From assembly GCA_005408345.1 (NCBI GenBank), contig SEMN01000454.1, forward strand, positions 1 through 64,000: 64,000 nt of DNA, written 5' to 3'. Each line of letters starts with the position of its first letter. Position 1 is the stretch's first letter. Of this stretch, positions 1 to 11,845 are shown piece after piece. The stretch comes from Macquaria australasica (Eukaryota; Chordata; Actinopteri; Centrarchiformes; Percichthyidae). The translations under genes and the position numbers were made by a program. A model generated the notes under the pieces. That model had not been told where the DNA came from and did not search any database. It was given only the letters and a program-made list of their open reading frames with translations.

Positions 1-2256
1 AGTGTGCGAATAATAATATGCTTCCTAATAATATTGCCTAAAGGAAACCTCCATATATAGGTAAAAATAGGAGTGGTCCAAGCACAGAACCTTGTGGAAC
101 TCCATTGACTAACTTTTGGCGTGCATGAGAGGATTCGCTCATTAATGTGTACACAAACTGATAACGATCTGATAAATAGGATTTAAACCAGCTTAGTGCA
201 GTACCTTTAATGCCAATAAAATGTTCTAGTCTCTGTAATAGAATGTGATGGTCAATGGTATCGAATGCAGCACTAAGATCTAGTAAGACAAGTACAGAGA
301 CAAGTCCCTTGTCTGATGCAATTAGAAGGTCATTTGTAACTTTCACCAGTGCTGTCTCTGTGCTATGATGCACTCTAAATCCTGACTGAAAATCCTCAAA
401 CAGCTTGTTGTTGTGTAGAAAGTCACACAACTGATTACACTGCTTTCTCAAGGACCTTAGAGAGAAAAGGAGGGTTAGATGTAGGTCTATAATTTGACAA
501 AATCCCTGGATCAAGAATGGGCTTTTTAAGAAGAGGCTTAATTACAGCTACTTTAAAGGACTGTGGCACATAGCCTTTTAATAAGGACAGATTGATCATA
601 TCTAGTAAATAAGTGCTAACTAAGGGTAAAATTTCTTTAAGCAGCCTAGTTGGGACGGGGTCTAAGAGACACGTTGATAGCTTAGATGAGGAAATCATGG
701 AAGTTAGTTGATTACGGTTGATGGGAGAAAAGCAGTCTAAATGTATAGGTTTTACAGTTGTTTCTAAAGTTCCTGTGTTTGAAGATAAGTCAGTACCAAC
801 TGAGGGCAGGAGGTGCTGAATTTTGTCTCTAATAGTTAGAATTTTATCATTAAAGAAGCTCATAAAGTCATTACTACTGAGGTCTATAGGAATACATGGC
901 TCAATAGAGCTGTGACTCTCTGTCAGCCTGGCTACAGTGCTGAACAGAAACCTGGGGTTGTTCTTATTTTCCTCTATTAATGATGAGTAGTAGGCTGCTC
1001 TGGCATTACGGAGGTCCTTCCTATAAATTTTAAGACTAACTTGCCAGGCTAAATGTGATTCTTCCAGATTGGTGGAACGCCAATTCCTTTCAAGTTTTCG
1101 CGATGTTTGTTTTAATTTGCGGGTTTGCGGGTTATACCATGGAGCTAACCTCCTCTGATTTATTATCTTCTTTTTTAGAGGGGCAATAGAGTCGAGTGTT
1201 ATTCGTAGTGAGCCTGCAGCACTATCAACAAGATGATCAATTTGGGAGGGACTAAAGTTAGCATAGGAGTCATCTGTTACATTGAGACATGGAACTGAAT
1301 TTAATGTCGATGGAATCACTTCCTTAAATTTAGCTACAGCACTATCAGATAGACATCTAGTGTAGGAATGTTTGCCTAATGGCGTGTAGTCCAGTAATAG
1401 GAATTCAAAAGTTAATAGAAAATGGTCTGATAAAAAAGAATTCTGTGGAAAGACTATTACATGTTCAATTTCAATGCCATAAACAAGAACAAGGTCGAGG
1501 GTGTGGTCAAAACAGTGAGTGGGTTTATGTACACTCTGACAGAAGCCAATCGAATCTAGTAATGAGATAAACGCAGCACTAAGGCTATCATTTTCACATC
1601 CACATGAATATTAAAATCACCTACAATAATTATTTTATCTGTTTTAAGGACTAAACCTGATAAGAACTCTGAGAATTCAGATAGAAATTCAGAATACGGT
1701 CCAGGAGCTCGGTACACTATAACAAATAGAATTGGCTGTAGTGTTTTCCAGGTTGGGTGTGAAAGGCTAAGAACAAGGCTTTCGAACGAGTTATAATTTA
1801 ATTTAGGTTTAGGTTTGATTAATAGGCTTGAGTCGAAGATGGCTGCAACTCCACCTCCTCGGCCTGTGCCTCGAGGAATGTGAGTATTAATGTGACTGGG
1901 GGGAGTGGATTCATTTAGGCTAACGTATTCACCTTGACACAGCCAGGTTTCAGTGAGACAAAAAAATAAATATTATGATCTGATATTAGATCGTTTACTA
2001 GAACAGCTTTAGATGAGAGAGATCTGATGTTTAAGAGTCCACATTTAATTCTCCTATTTTGTTGTACTGTTGCAGTGGAGGTTTTACTTTTTATTAGGTT
2101 TTTATGTATAACTCCTCTTCTGTTTACTTTGGATTTAAATAATTTAAGTGGTCTGGGGGCAGACAACCTCTCTGTGGAGTTTAGGGTGGGTAACTGCTCT
2201 AATGGAAGCGCAGAGAAGCGTGTAGGACTGCAACTCTGCCTCCTGGTCTGGACCAC
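1..2256 (-). pseudogene. LINE ORF2 (endonuclease-reverse transcriptase), frameshifted
   Basis: ORF2 would nick target DNA and reverse-transcribe the element RNA. From the ATG at 2256 the frame reads a short basic leader, then the endonuclease block LLNIRSL (about 2055) and, after a frameshift near 1960, the ETWL-like motif. A GDFNIH endonuclease motif is readable near 1635-1615. The linker LAPWYNPQTRKLKQ and the RT entry block NYRPTS follow in one open stretch from 1319 to 435. Another shift near 445 moves to the frame 514-38, which contains the RT palm block [12 protein letters not shown] (about 275) and [13 protein letters not shown] (about 75). A further shift lies near 60. At least four frame breaks make this copy inactive. 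The catalytic Asp-Asp box would be left of position 1. Confidence 0.85.
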
Positions 2257-2292
2257 AGACTGTATTAAGTCTATGGTCTGAACTCTGAGTTG

Positions 2293-3174
2293 TCATGGCT
2301 TTGGGCCACTAATAAATTCGGCCAGATTTCTAGATATGAGAGCGGCTCCATCCAAAGTGGGATGAATGCCATCTCTCCTAATCAGACCAGGTCTTCTCCA
2401 GAAAGTCCGCCAATTATCTACAAAGCCCACATCATTACCTGGACACCACCTCGACAACCAGCGGTTGAATGATGACATGCGGCTATACATGTCATCGCTA
2501 GTAAGATTAGGCAGGGGTCCAGAGAAAACTACGGAGTCCGACATTGTTTTTGCATATGTACACACCGACTCCACATTAATTTTCGTGACCTCCGATTGGC
2601 GCAATCGGCTGTCATTACCGCCGACGTGAATAACAATCTTAGCATATTTACGTTTATCCTTAGCCAGCAGTTTTAAATAGGATTGAACGTCGCCCGCTCT
2701 GGCCCCTGGGATGCATTTGACTATGGTCGCTGGTGTCGCTAATTTCACGTTTCGCAAAATGGAGCTGCCAATAATCAGAGTTGGTTTCTCAGCGGGTGTG
2801 TCGCTGAGTGGAGAGAACTTGTTAGAAACGTGAACGGGTCGGTGGTGAACCGTGGGCTTTGGTTTAGGGCTATGCTTCTTTCGGACAGTCACCCAGCCTC
2901 CCTGGCTTCCCGGCTGCTCGGGAGTTGCCGGGAGACGGCTAGCAGAAGCTACCTCTGGTCGGCTCGCACCGGCTAGGGGCTGGCTAGCTACGGCTGACTG
3001 ACTCTCCATGGTGCGGAGCCGCGACTCTAACTCACTGAGCCTCGCCTCCAGCACAGTGAATAAACTACATTTGTTACACGTACCATTATCGCTAAAGGAG
3101 GCAGAGGAGTAACTAAACATCTGACACACCGAGCAAGAGAGAGCAGGAGAGGGAGAAGGAGAGAGAGACGCCAT
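2293..3174 (-). CDS. LINE ORF1 protein with SGNH/GDSL esterase fold
   Basis: An intact 293-residue ORF. The N-terminus has two CxxC pairs (CSVC near residue 15, CNKC near residue 35) that could bind zinc. A short Leu/Glu heptad stretch follows ([17 protein letters not shown]) and suggests oligomerisation. From about residue 130 the SGNH-hydrolase blocks are readable: [10 protein letters not shown] (nucleophile Ser in GSS), HVGGNDSR (Asn block) and the C-terminal RRDGIHPT (Asp-x-x-His). All putative catalytic residues are present. Such esterase ORF1 proteins are known from L2/CR1 LINEs and are thought to bind RNA or membranes; the exact role is unsettled. It lies 36 nt upstream of ORF2. Unlike ORF2 in the same copy, it has no frame break. 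Confidence 0.8.
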   Translation of the reverse strand: MASLSPSPSPALSCSVCQMFSYSSASFSDNGTCNKCSLFTVLEARLSELESRLRTMESQSAVASQPLAGASRPEVASASRLPATPEQPGSQGGWVTVRKKHSPKPKPTVHHRPVHVSNKFSPLSDTPAEKPTLIIGSSILRNVKLATPATIVKCIPGARAGDVQSYLKLLAKDKRKYAKIVIHVGGNDSRLRQSEVTKINVESVCTYAKTMSDSVVFSGPLPNLTSDDMYSRMSSFNRWLSRWCPGNDVGFVDNWRTFWRRPGLIRRDGIHPTLDGAALISRNLAEFISGPKP

Positions 3175-3893
3175 CGCTAACTGAGCTAAAGTAGCAACTA
3201 ACTAGCGTGTAAACAACTGTGGGATTAGCGGAAAGTCGCTAACAGGAGAGAGATATGAGTGCTTAAACAGAGCTAGTGTATCCTTAAATGTATAGCAGGT
3301 AATTAACCGCTATAGTAAAGAAAATATCAAAATTAACTGGGTTTAGCTGGAGCAGCGAACTTTGCAATCAGTAACACAGAAACACCGGTAACCGGAAATG
3401 AGACAATACGTTCACCTGAGCACGTCAGCGCGTCAGCCTGAAACAACCTGAAACCTGAAACAATCCAAGATCGTTTATATATTGACACCTTACTTCTAAT
3501 CTAACACTTCTAATCACTCTTATGCTATAGGATCAACCCCAATCATAGGAAAACATAAATTGTTACCTGGTAGTTCAGCTGGCCAGGAATGGTTGCGCTG
3601 GAGCCGGGGGGAAAGTGGACGGCAATTCTCACGTGGACCACTTCTCCAATTCAAAAAATCAAGAAAATAGCAGAAAACTTATATACACATATGTTTAGTA
3701 TGAACACGTGTTTAGTGTGTGTTGGTGTTGATGTGTGTATTGTGTATTCAATGTTTTATGTGTCCCTCAGTTTGTGACATGCAGTCACATATTGTGCAAC
3801 TAAGTCTGCTGCATGTCCTCCTAATTTTCACTGTCATCTAGCTCTAGCTCTAGTATTCTTCACTGAAATGATTGTATCTGTCACATTTTAAGA

Positions 3894-3901
3894 TCTCTCT
3901 C

Positions 3902-3933
<32 letters not shown>
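3894..3933. repeat. (CT)n microsatellite
   Basis: About 20 CT units with one CG interruption, read directly from the sequence. Confidence 0.95.
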
Positions 3934-4229
3934 AGCAGGCAGCAGGATGGTGAGATCTCCTCTCACAACCACTTGGCTGGGCTGTGACTGGAAACGAGAA
4001 GGCAGCATTTGTCAGATGTTCATTGAATTTAGAGTTTGTGCAATGTCTGTGTTCTGACAAATGACTAACAAACTGGAGCAGGTTTCTTTCTGACTGGAAA
4101 CAGAAACTTAGGAGTGCTAGCAAGGTTTGCTAGATGCCGGCCTTTTAGCACGTTCTGTTGAGCTCTGGGGTCCAACTGAATTCCAGGCATTTTGTCCTAT
4201 TACAAGTTATGATCAATTCACTGGTTAGT

Positions 4230-4236
<7 letters not shown>

Positions 4237-4276
<40 letters not shown>
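4237..4276. repeat. (AT)n microsatellite
   Basis: A perfect run of about 20 AT units. Confidence 0.95.
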
Positions 4277-4278
<2 letters not shown>

Positions 4279-5746
4279 TATTCATTCCTCATGTTATTAA
4301 AACAACCTATCTATCTTTTCTAGATTAGTAGATATGTGTAAACAACTCCTGCTAGTTCAGTTTATATTGTTCATACATCAAAATCAGAATATTGAATCAA
4401 AGCTTCATACTGTTTCCAAATCCTATTGTGATAACTAAACATACACTACACATATTGTGCTATTTAGTAATTTTCTGTCACACAGAAATACGTTATATTT
4501 TTATAACACACTTATTCAAGAAGTAAAAAAGTAGTGCCCTTGCAGTTTTATCACTGAGCTTTATTACTACTTGAAAAAATGTCTTATTTATTAAATGCAT
4601 TGAAAAGCATGTCATTGGTCTCTGACTCCCTCCAAGATCACCCAGTTTTAATGCCAAGGCCTTGGGATGTTGAAATTCTATGAAAGCATCAGTCATGTCG
4701 ATGCCCTCCACAAGTTCCATCAGATTACTCTATAACGTGAACAGCATAATTCTACTGATTTCCTCATGATCATCACTGTGATAACCTTCCCGAGTTGAAA
4801 AATCATTTCTCATAGTATTATGAACCACCGTGCAGTGTTTTGTACATCTGTTGCCTTCAGACTCAGCAACACCAGGGCTAAAGTTCTTTTCTCCTGAAGC
4901 GGAAGCCATCAGTGTCCCTAAGCAAGCTCAGGAAATGCTTGCTGCATCCAACCTTAGGCTGCACAAAATAGCCTCTTAACAGACCTGCAGTGTGGTATTA
5001 TTATATTATCAAAAAGAGCACAATCAGTGTTAATTGTATCAGAAAATAGTATCTTTGTTTGCAGATTACTCTCATTCTTGTTTGTATGGTAGTATTACAA
5101 CTATGCTAATTTCAATTCATTGTATTCTTACTTGGTATTACATACATATTTACCTTTTTGTCATACTCTTGAACCAAGTGTTTAACTAACTGGATAGCCT
5201 ATCATCTGGTGAGACCAGTTCAAAAATTACAAAAACAAATTTGCAGCAAGGCTTTCTTTCTGGCAGGACTCTGTTCAGCTATGACTGAGGTGCTACATTT
5301 CACTCTCCATACGGCTTTCAGTTTTAATTGATAGCATATAATAGCAGCATGAAGCAGATGGGAGCTGGTGGCCAGGACTTCCTTTTTCCTTTATCATGAA
5401 AGCAAATAATGTCTAAAAGGTGCTAATAACACTCGAAGCTGGTGGGAGTGAGCAGCTTGAGGCCCAGATGGAGCTCTTCAACCACACTGACTAAACACTA
5501 TTATAAAAAAGGCACTTATTTGCTAGTCAATCATTATATAATACATACATAAAGTGTCATTTACTCAGTGTTTGGTTCATTAACCATTACAAGCAGTAAT
5601 ACTGACTCATTCTGCAATAAGTGTAGAATCAGTCGTACTGCATTATATTCATCATATCACTGTTGGACCAGAAAGACTAGAGCAGATCTGAGTTTTGTTA
5701 TCCTGCAAGTGATGAGGCCTAATGACAGTGATGTCATCTGTCCAAT

Positions 5747-6222
5747 CATAGACTGTATATAAAGATGGACGTCATGACAGCTCCCCAAAAGTGAAGCCAA
5801 AACACCCTGGTGGCTGGCTGCAGTATAGGTAATAAATCCCGCCCCTCCATGTTAATGGATGGGACATGGGCCAAACTGAAAAGTCAAAGTACACATCAAA
5901 TACATTTTTCCCAAAGATGGTTTCTGTCATTTTAGGTAGTTTTTATCACGCTGATGTGTGTTCAAGTTTGATTTTAATTAGTTATGTAATGCTCTAAAAA
6001 GGGGGAGAGACGTCATGATTGACAACTGTGAGTGTGCTCACGATTGGTTAGGGCAGGTGTATGGGTGGGAACTCGAGCCGCGGATCACTACTGGGCAGAC
6101 TCTGGCTGCAAATTACGTCACCAGTGCAAGATAGCAGCTCCTGTGTCCGGGGTATTTTGGCTTAATTTTTGTACAGTAGGAGGAAGTGGAGATGCGTCGT
6201 CCATCTTTATATATAGTCTATG
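5747..6222. mobile_element. Complete MITE with inverted termini and 8-bp duplication
   Basis: A 476-bp non-autonomous DNA element. It starts CATAGACTGTATATAAAGAT, and its right end is the inverted complement with one substitution, so the inverted termini are about 25 bp. The flanks TGTCCAAT (5739-5746) and TGTCCAAC (6223-6230) look like an 8-bp target duplication with one mismatch. An 8-bp duplication fits hAT-like transposases. Small ORFs inside (for example at 6032-6346) show no protein features. It ends in TATATA-rich arms that could form a hairpin. Confidence 0.8.
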
Positions 6223-6230
6223 TGTCCAAC

Positions 6231-7480
6231 ACTTTGGTCCAGAGCGATATATCTCAACAACTACTGGTCTGGGGTATGTCCCAGAAGCAGATTTACAGAG
6301 TTATCTGGATAACTTTACTGAACAAGAGATCTGGAAAATGGACTGATGGGAAAACGTGCTCAAAGTTTGACTCTGAAATGTTTACCTTATAGTAAACCTG
6401 CTTCTTGGAACAGGCTCCCCATTGGTATGAGAAATTAAATTATGGTATGGACATTCATGTTCCCCAGAGGCAGATTCCTACTGATTTTGGTGACCGTCTG
6501 ACCTTTATGCTGGATTTAATCTTCTCCGTTAAGGGGTTAAGCCATACCCACAGCTTTGTGTGTAGGCTCTGAAGCTATGCTTAACATGTATGTTCACAGG
6601 AGACGTTTCAGATGTGTTTTTCAGCCGTCCATCGGTAACACTTCACAATATGGTACACATAAATGTGAGTAGTTAGGAATGATCTGATAATAATGCATTG
6701 TTAATGAGTAGTTCCTGAATAACTGAATTGAGGACTATATAGTAGATAATGATGAGTTACTAGGGAACAGACTGGGAGATGCTATATTAATGAATCATTA
6801 GGTAATGATTAGTTCATAAGTATGTGAATCGGAATAACAACCACTTTCTTCAAAAGTTGTTCCTGATTAGCTCTGAACTAGTAGCCCCTCATTCATTACT
6901 CTGTTTGTGCAAGTGGTACATCATACTGAGTAGTTACAATGTCGTCCTTTGTTTCTTCATGATTATTTGACCATTACTTTATGGAAGTTTTGATTGGACT
7001 TTAATAGTTTAATAGTTGTAAAAGCATGTTGAAAAATAGCTCAGATAGCTCAGTTGTCTTCTGATTTTCAATAACACACATTAGCAAAGCAATTTCAACT
7101 GCAAACTTTCTGCTCACCACGACCCCTGCTCACTATTGCAGTGAATGAAACAATGTGCGACAACTGCATGGAATGGTAATGAATAGTAATGAAAGGTGGT
7201 GGACCTTACCAACATCGCTCTGTATCACAAAGTGAATAAAATAATGTAAACACAGTTACTGTGGAAAATATATAAAGCGCAATATGTCCCGATCACGTAT
7301 TATGCTTCTCCAGCTGTACATGAAATATCACATTCCAATTGGCAAATTACCATTAAATTGACTGAGAGCTTATTGATCACCAGATTAACCATTTTTGTTT
7401 TGAACTTATACACAGTATATCCTATGAATGTATTTGTGTGTGAAATGAATCCCAGTTAACAGTAATGTTATGGATCATAT
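6231..7480. other. Non-coding stretch with a degraded repeat
   Basis: From about 6631 the sequence begins GGTAACACTTCACAATATGG, which resembles the start of a dispersed teleost repeat. No matching opposite end (GTGTTACC) was found, so only a fragment is present. No gene is supported. Confidence 0.35.
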
Positions 7481-7484
7481 AATA

Positions 7485-7985
7485 ATAATCTTTATTTATA
7501 GAGCACTTTTCAAAAACCAAGTTACAAAGTGCTTCACACAAGGCAACAACGTCTCAACAAGCGGATCATAAACATTAATAACAATATAACAAATAAAACA
7601 ACTAAAACCAGCAAAAGGACAGTCAGAAAAAACAAGAATAATCAGTAAAAGCTCTCAGATCCCTCAGGCAGCTTGTTCCGTAGCTTTGGAGCTCTGACTG
7701 TGAATGCTCTGTCACCTCTAGTTTTCAGCCATGCCTCAGAAACAGATAAAAGACCTCTGCCAGAGGATCTCAGGCTACGTACTGGCTTGTATGCAACTAA
7801 GAGGTCAGATATGTAGCGTGGAGAGAGGCCATGGAGAGCCTTAAAAGTCAACAGGAAGATCTTAAAATCTATTCTATGTATGTAGGAACAGAGTAATGGA
7901 GTTTTTTGTTTGTTGTTTGTTGTTAAGCTGCTGTCAATGAAATTCAACACATCCTGTAGATATTTAGGTTGTTAAATTTGTGGAC
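7485..7985 (-). mobile_element. L2/CR1-like LINE 3' fragment
   Basis: Minus-strand 3' tail of a LINE. The reading frame 7950-7642 encodes the post-RT C-terminal region seen in L2-type elements: IDFKIFLLTFKALHGLSP, then YISDLL and the end motif APKLRNKLPE. The sequence at 7485-7545 (CTTTATTTATAGAGCACTTT on the + strand) is the usual teleost LINE 3' end. Everything upstream (endonuclease, RT) is missing, so this is a typical 5'-truncated insertion. Not functional. Confidence 0.75.
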
Positions 7986-8735
7986 GAGGACTTATATTGT
8001 GCGAGTGACAGTTAATATCTGTGCTTGCGACATATGACATAAATCTGACGCCATAGATTTATTCATCAATCATGGTAGTATCAGTGTGGGGGAGAGCACA
8101 GCCAAAACAATTTACAAAAGAATCCATAATAACAACTAACTTAAAAAACAAGAGAAAATACAGGCATCTTACCTGCCTCCCTAACGTAAACAGGAGAAAA
8201 AAGAATATCAAACTAAAGGGCTTCTCACCACTACAACTACCCGGACTGCTCTTTTAGTAGATATTTACAATCTGTACAACAGAGATCACTCTAATGACAC
8301 TACAACGGCGATCACTTGGCAGCACAGCACAGTCTGGTTAGGAGCCAGGAAAAGGCAAAAAGAAGCCAGCATTGGCAGGTGCCATTTTAAAGTAGGCGCC
8401 ATCTCCAGTCCATTCACCAGCCGCCACCTGCAACTCAACATACTGGAAGAACACACAGAACAGGATGAACAGCACCACCCTCAGGGTGCACTCGTCTGTA
8501 CACAAAAAAGAATAAATATTGAGAGCCAGTTCAAACCCTGCATATTTTCTGCCTCTACACCCAATCTCCACATTTATAACAGACCACGTATACTGTAACC
8601 GTTTTGTTGAAATATTTTTTCTGTTTATCATTTATGCCAGTAACATATCTTGTAGTTTTAAAACCACACACAAAAACTGTTTCAAAAAACAACCACGTCT
8701 TCAGTTTCAAGAATTAGTCAATTACACTTCCACAA
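7986..8735. other. Unannotated stretch with one possible minus-strand exon
   Basis: Mostly without recognisable content. On the minus strand a pyrimidine-rich acceptor ending CAG near 8500 precedes a frame reading to a stop at 8338. That frame has a hydrophobic stretch (LRVVLFILFCVFFQY) followed by a hydrophilic tail. It could be a terminal exon of an unknown gene or a chance ORF. Confidence 0.25.
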
Positions 8736-9549
8736 TTAAAGGTTGGGTAGGCAGTTTTCTTTTGGCGTCACTGGGCAAAAATGCCATATTAACCGTGCAG
8801 CATATTGTAATTCAAGTGGTCTGAGAGCAGACCTCTACTTCAGCCCCCCCTCTTGCCTCTGTTTTCAGGCTTCAGAAAATCTATCCCGTGACGATAGACT
8901 TTAGCCTATCACAGGTTATTTCAGAGAGACGGTGTGTTCGTATTGGCTAAGCTACAAGAGCAGATGTGTGTACACGTCCCTTCAGATGGTGAAAACCTGA
9001 TTCAGTGGAGGAAAATCCTGCTGAAAATCCTGAAACTTGTGATAACTTTCCAACACCTCCTTTGCCTACAGTGGTGTATAATACAAAACAACACGTCCCG
9101 GCTCCACACAGAGCTTCAGACTCATTATGTTCAATGCCATGGCTCTCGTAACGACGAGTGGCAAAGAGGCATGATGACAAACAGTGGGGAATAACTTTTG
9201 ACGGGGGACAGTGGTGTGTGTGTGTGGTGTACTAGCCTCTCTTCCTGCTGCTGGACGGAGTTGCAGCTGCCTCTGAAGCCTGAGGCGCTCTGCTCTGTGG
9301 CCGCGAAGCGCTGGAGGGGCGTCTTTGAGAAAACAAGTGACGGCGGGAGGGACCCCGGTCTCGGTGAGGCTCACGCCGTGGAGAGCGAGCCCAACGAGGG
9401 ATACAGTTTCACTGGGGAACCGACTCCTTCTGCTGCCTGTCGAAGTTGTGGGTTTGGTGGGAGGGGCTTAGCGGAGTGATACGAGGCAGCAGAGAGAGAG
9501 GCGGAAGGTTTTGCATAGGTTGCACAGATTTTGCCTACCCCAGCTTTAA
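8736..9549. mobile_element. TTAA-flanked MITE, copy 1 (longest)
   Basis: An 814-bp element bounded by TTAA on both sides. Its termini are inverted: TTAAAGGTTGGGTAGGCA at the left, and the complement of TTAAAGCTGGGGTAGGCA at the right. Two more copies with the same ends are at 46965-47571 and 57579-58017. TTAA borders fit a piggyBac-like mechanism, but the termini are not the classical CCC type, so the superfamily is open. Parallel ORFs seen in copies 1 and 2 on both strands are by-products of shared repeat sequence. Confidence 0.8.
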
Positions 9550-10053
9550 AGCTTCAGGAATAAATATTCATACATATAATTTTTGTGCGCTTTTGGAGTG
9601 TTTGTTTTGTACCTGGCATTTCCTCAGAGCTCTGACCTGTGTTGATTATCACAAAGCTCTGGTACCTCTGAATAACTGGAGGTACTTCCACCTGACAAAA
9701 AGAGTATATAGCATATTATTTATTAGTTATAATATATTATTTTCAATATTATTTCCATAAATATGCATCTCCTGCTTTAAGTGTTGATGTCATTTATCAG
9801 TTTTTTAAGACAGAATCAACTCGGGAAGAGTAGTTATGATATTATGAATTGTGCCAGCATGCTTTTTTTTTGTAAACTAACCATGTTCGTTGCTCATGAA
9901 CACATCTGTAATTTTGTCGCATTTAGCTACAATTTCTGCCAGGGATTTTCTCTTTTAAACGGCTTTTCTCTTCCTTTTCTCTTTCTCTCGTTTTCTCTTT
10001 CCTGTGCTCTGTCCATTTTTTGTCCACACTTTTTTGTTGTGTTGATGTGTACT

Positions 10054-10059
10054 TGCATG
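10054..10059. repeat. Left target-site duplication TGCATG
   Basis: TGCATG immediately left of the 7-kb transposon. It is identical to TGCATG at 17078-17083. Confidence 0.9.
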
Positions 10060-10080
10060 TATGGAAGCCCATTTCCGCCA

Positions 10081-10180
10081 GTAAAAAAAAAAAAAAATTG
10101 AAATTATGAGATAAAAAAGTCGAAATTATGAGATACAAAGTCGAAATTATGAGATAAAAAGTCATAATGAGATAGAAAGT
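10081..10180. repeat. Left subterminal repeat array
   Basis: Poly-A followed by repeated GAAATTATGAGATA units. These match, in inverted orientation, a longer array at about 16912-17040. They probably serve as transposase binding sites (inference). Confidence 0.75.
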
Positions 10181-10379
10181 GCGCATGCGCCACCCGTAAC
10201 CCCATGCAAACGATAAGCAATCCTAAATAAGGCAACTATAACAGTTGACTTTTGTAAATGTTTGATGTTGGATTAAGTCCGTAGTTGCAGTTAAACAAAT
10301 TACAACACTGTAGTTAATGTAGCTTTGACAATATAATTTAACTGTCAATGAACCATAACGTTATAGTTTTGTAGTAACG

Positions 10380-10520
10380 TTCACGCCACTAGATGGTGTC
10401 CCTGGAATGTAAACAGAGTCAGATGTCAGTACTGCTGCTGTGAGTTGATGTATTCAGAGCAATGTTAACTCTAAGCTACATCAGCCTCCACATGCGTTAG
10501 TTTTTTAATCAAGAGTTGGT
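10380..10520 (+). promoter_or_regulatory. Possible non-coding first exon of the HECT gene
   Basis: A strong donor-like site GTAAGTG begins at 10519 (after AAGAGTTG). An acceptor (TTTATTCAACAG) lies at about 11815, 30 nt before the HECT start codon. This would give a leader exon ending at 10518 and a 1.3-kb first intron. The transcription start is not visible. Confidence 0.4.
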
Positions 10521-11845
10521 AAGTGTGACGGCTAAAATATCCTACTAGACCTACAGTATGTTGAAAAGTCATGTGGATAATGTACATGTGCGCTGAGCTG
10601 ACCTCTGTCGCTTTCCAGTTTAGCTAACGTTAGCAACTCTCCAGCTACTGGAACCGTAACATTTTGATGACTTGGACGTCAGTCTCACTCTAATGTGTCT
10701 TTAAAAAAATGATTCCATATAGCCTAACTTCAACCTATGACTTCAACCCAGCATAGTCTATGCACGTCATCTCGTGCATAGATGTTTACAAGAGCACGTA
10801 TACTCTATCCTTCTATTCCTCACGTAATAAGCACTACTTTACCATGTTTTTCTATTTGTTCAGTACACTTTATGATCATTTGACTCATGCATACGATATT
10901 TAAAACGGACAGTCAGACATCTAATCTCATTCACACTGCATCAATAATGGTGGTAATCACAGAGGCTTGTGCTAGGTTTACTGGAATTCAGTGGCAGTGA
11001 TGACATTTTATGTCGTAGTACTTCATTATTAAAATGTATTGTGTGACTGAAAACAATTGGCTACACAGTTTAAGTTTGACAGTAATTTATTTTGCAGTAC
11101 GTGGTCTCAAATAAATATAATACAAACATTACACAGTTAATTGTTGCCATTTAATTTGCGTTTTATTGCTTTATTGCTCCATTATTGCAGTATGACGTTG
11201 TGATAAAACAAAATACTATACTTAGGAATGAAATGCTCTGTTTCTATCATTGAGTGTTTGTCTTAGTTACTAAGTTCAGTTCACAACAAACGTATAGCTA
11301 ATAGGTAACTTATGTGCATGAAAGAGGGAAAAATCTAATGGGAATGTAATAAGTCAAAATATCTGATGTGAAAATGGTCAACTAAGTTGTTTGCATGTGA
11401 CAACATGTTTAGTGTTGAGACTTCTGTATTTTATTGATAATTGATTTAACACCCAGCCAAATCTGTTATTATAAACTAGTCACTACAGGTACTAGATCAT
11501 CCAGTGTTGTCATAAGATGAGCCTGCCTCATAATAAAATATAATTTATGCCTCATTACCCACTTTAAAGTAAAAAAAAAAAAATCAGAAAAGCAAAAGAC
11601 TGATTTTAAACTAAATTATAATAAAATTAAATAATGCTCCCTTTATTTTGGTGAATAATTTAGAGCATAGTAAAGGGGTTTGTCTTATTTAAACATGAAA
11701 TTGACTGTGAAGATGCTTGAATACCAAAACCATAAACAAAAAAGATTCTGTAAAAATCAACTGTATAGAATTTACTTATTTAAGGTCACTGTTAAGCTTT
11801 AATTTTATTCAACAGGGGTGCAGAGGTTTTTTGAATTGTGACAAG

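Larger units (their letters stand above)
1..3480 (-). mobile_element. L2/CR1-like LINE, 5' portion
   Basis: Minus-strand non-LTR retrotransposon running off the left window edge. Going down from about 3480 there is a 5' leader, an esterase-type ORF1 (3174-2293), then ORF2 from an ATG at 2256 with an apurinic-type endonuclease and the start of the reverse transcriptase. The ORF order, the LDLSAAFD and [10 protein letters not shown] reverse-transcriptase blocks and the SGNH ORF1 are typical of the teleost L2/CR1 group. The 5' boundary is not marked by a duplication I can see, so 3480 is approximate. The RT catalytic FADD/YADD box and the 3' end lie outside the window. Confidence 0.85.
3481..5738. 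other. Non-coding stretch with CT and AT microsatellites
   Basis: No supportable gene. It holds a (CT)n tract at about 3894-3933 and an (AT)n tract at about 4237-4276. The rest is AT-rich sequence without recognisable protein similarity. Confidence 0.6.

Noticed and set aside
9066..9479. Overlapping ORFs on both strands in the TTAA-MITE, also present in copy 2 at 47076-47501
   Set aside because: The conservation is nucleotide-level repeat identity. Both strands and several frames are open at once, which points to GC-rich repeat sequence and not to a gene.
9781..10186. Small hydrophobic ORFs crossing the left end of the 7-kb transposon
   Set aside because: They read through the inverted terminus and poly-A arrays. 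The same peptide end at both termini reflects the inverted repeat.
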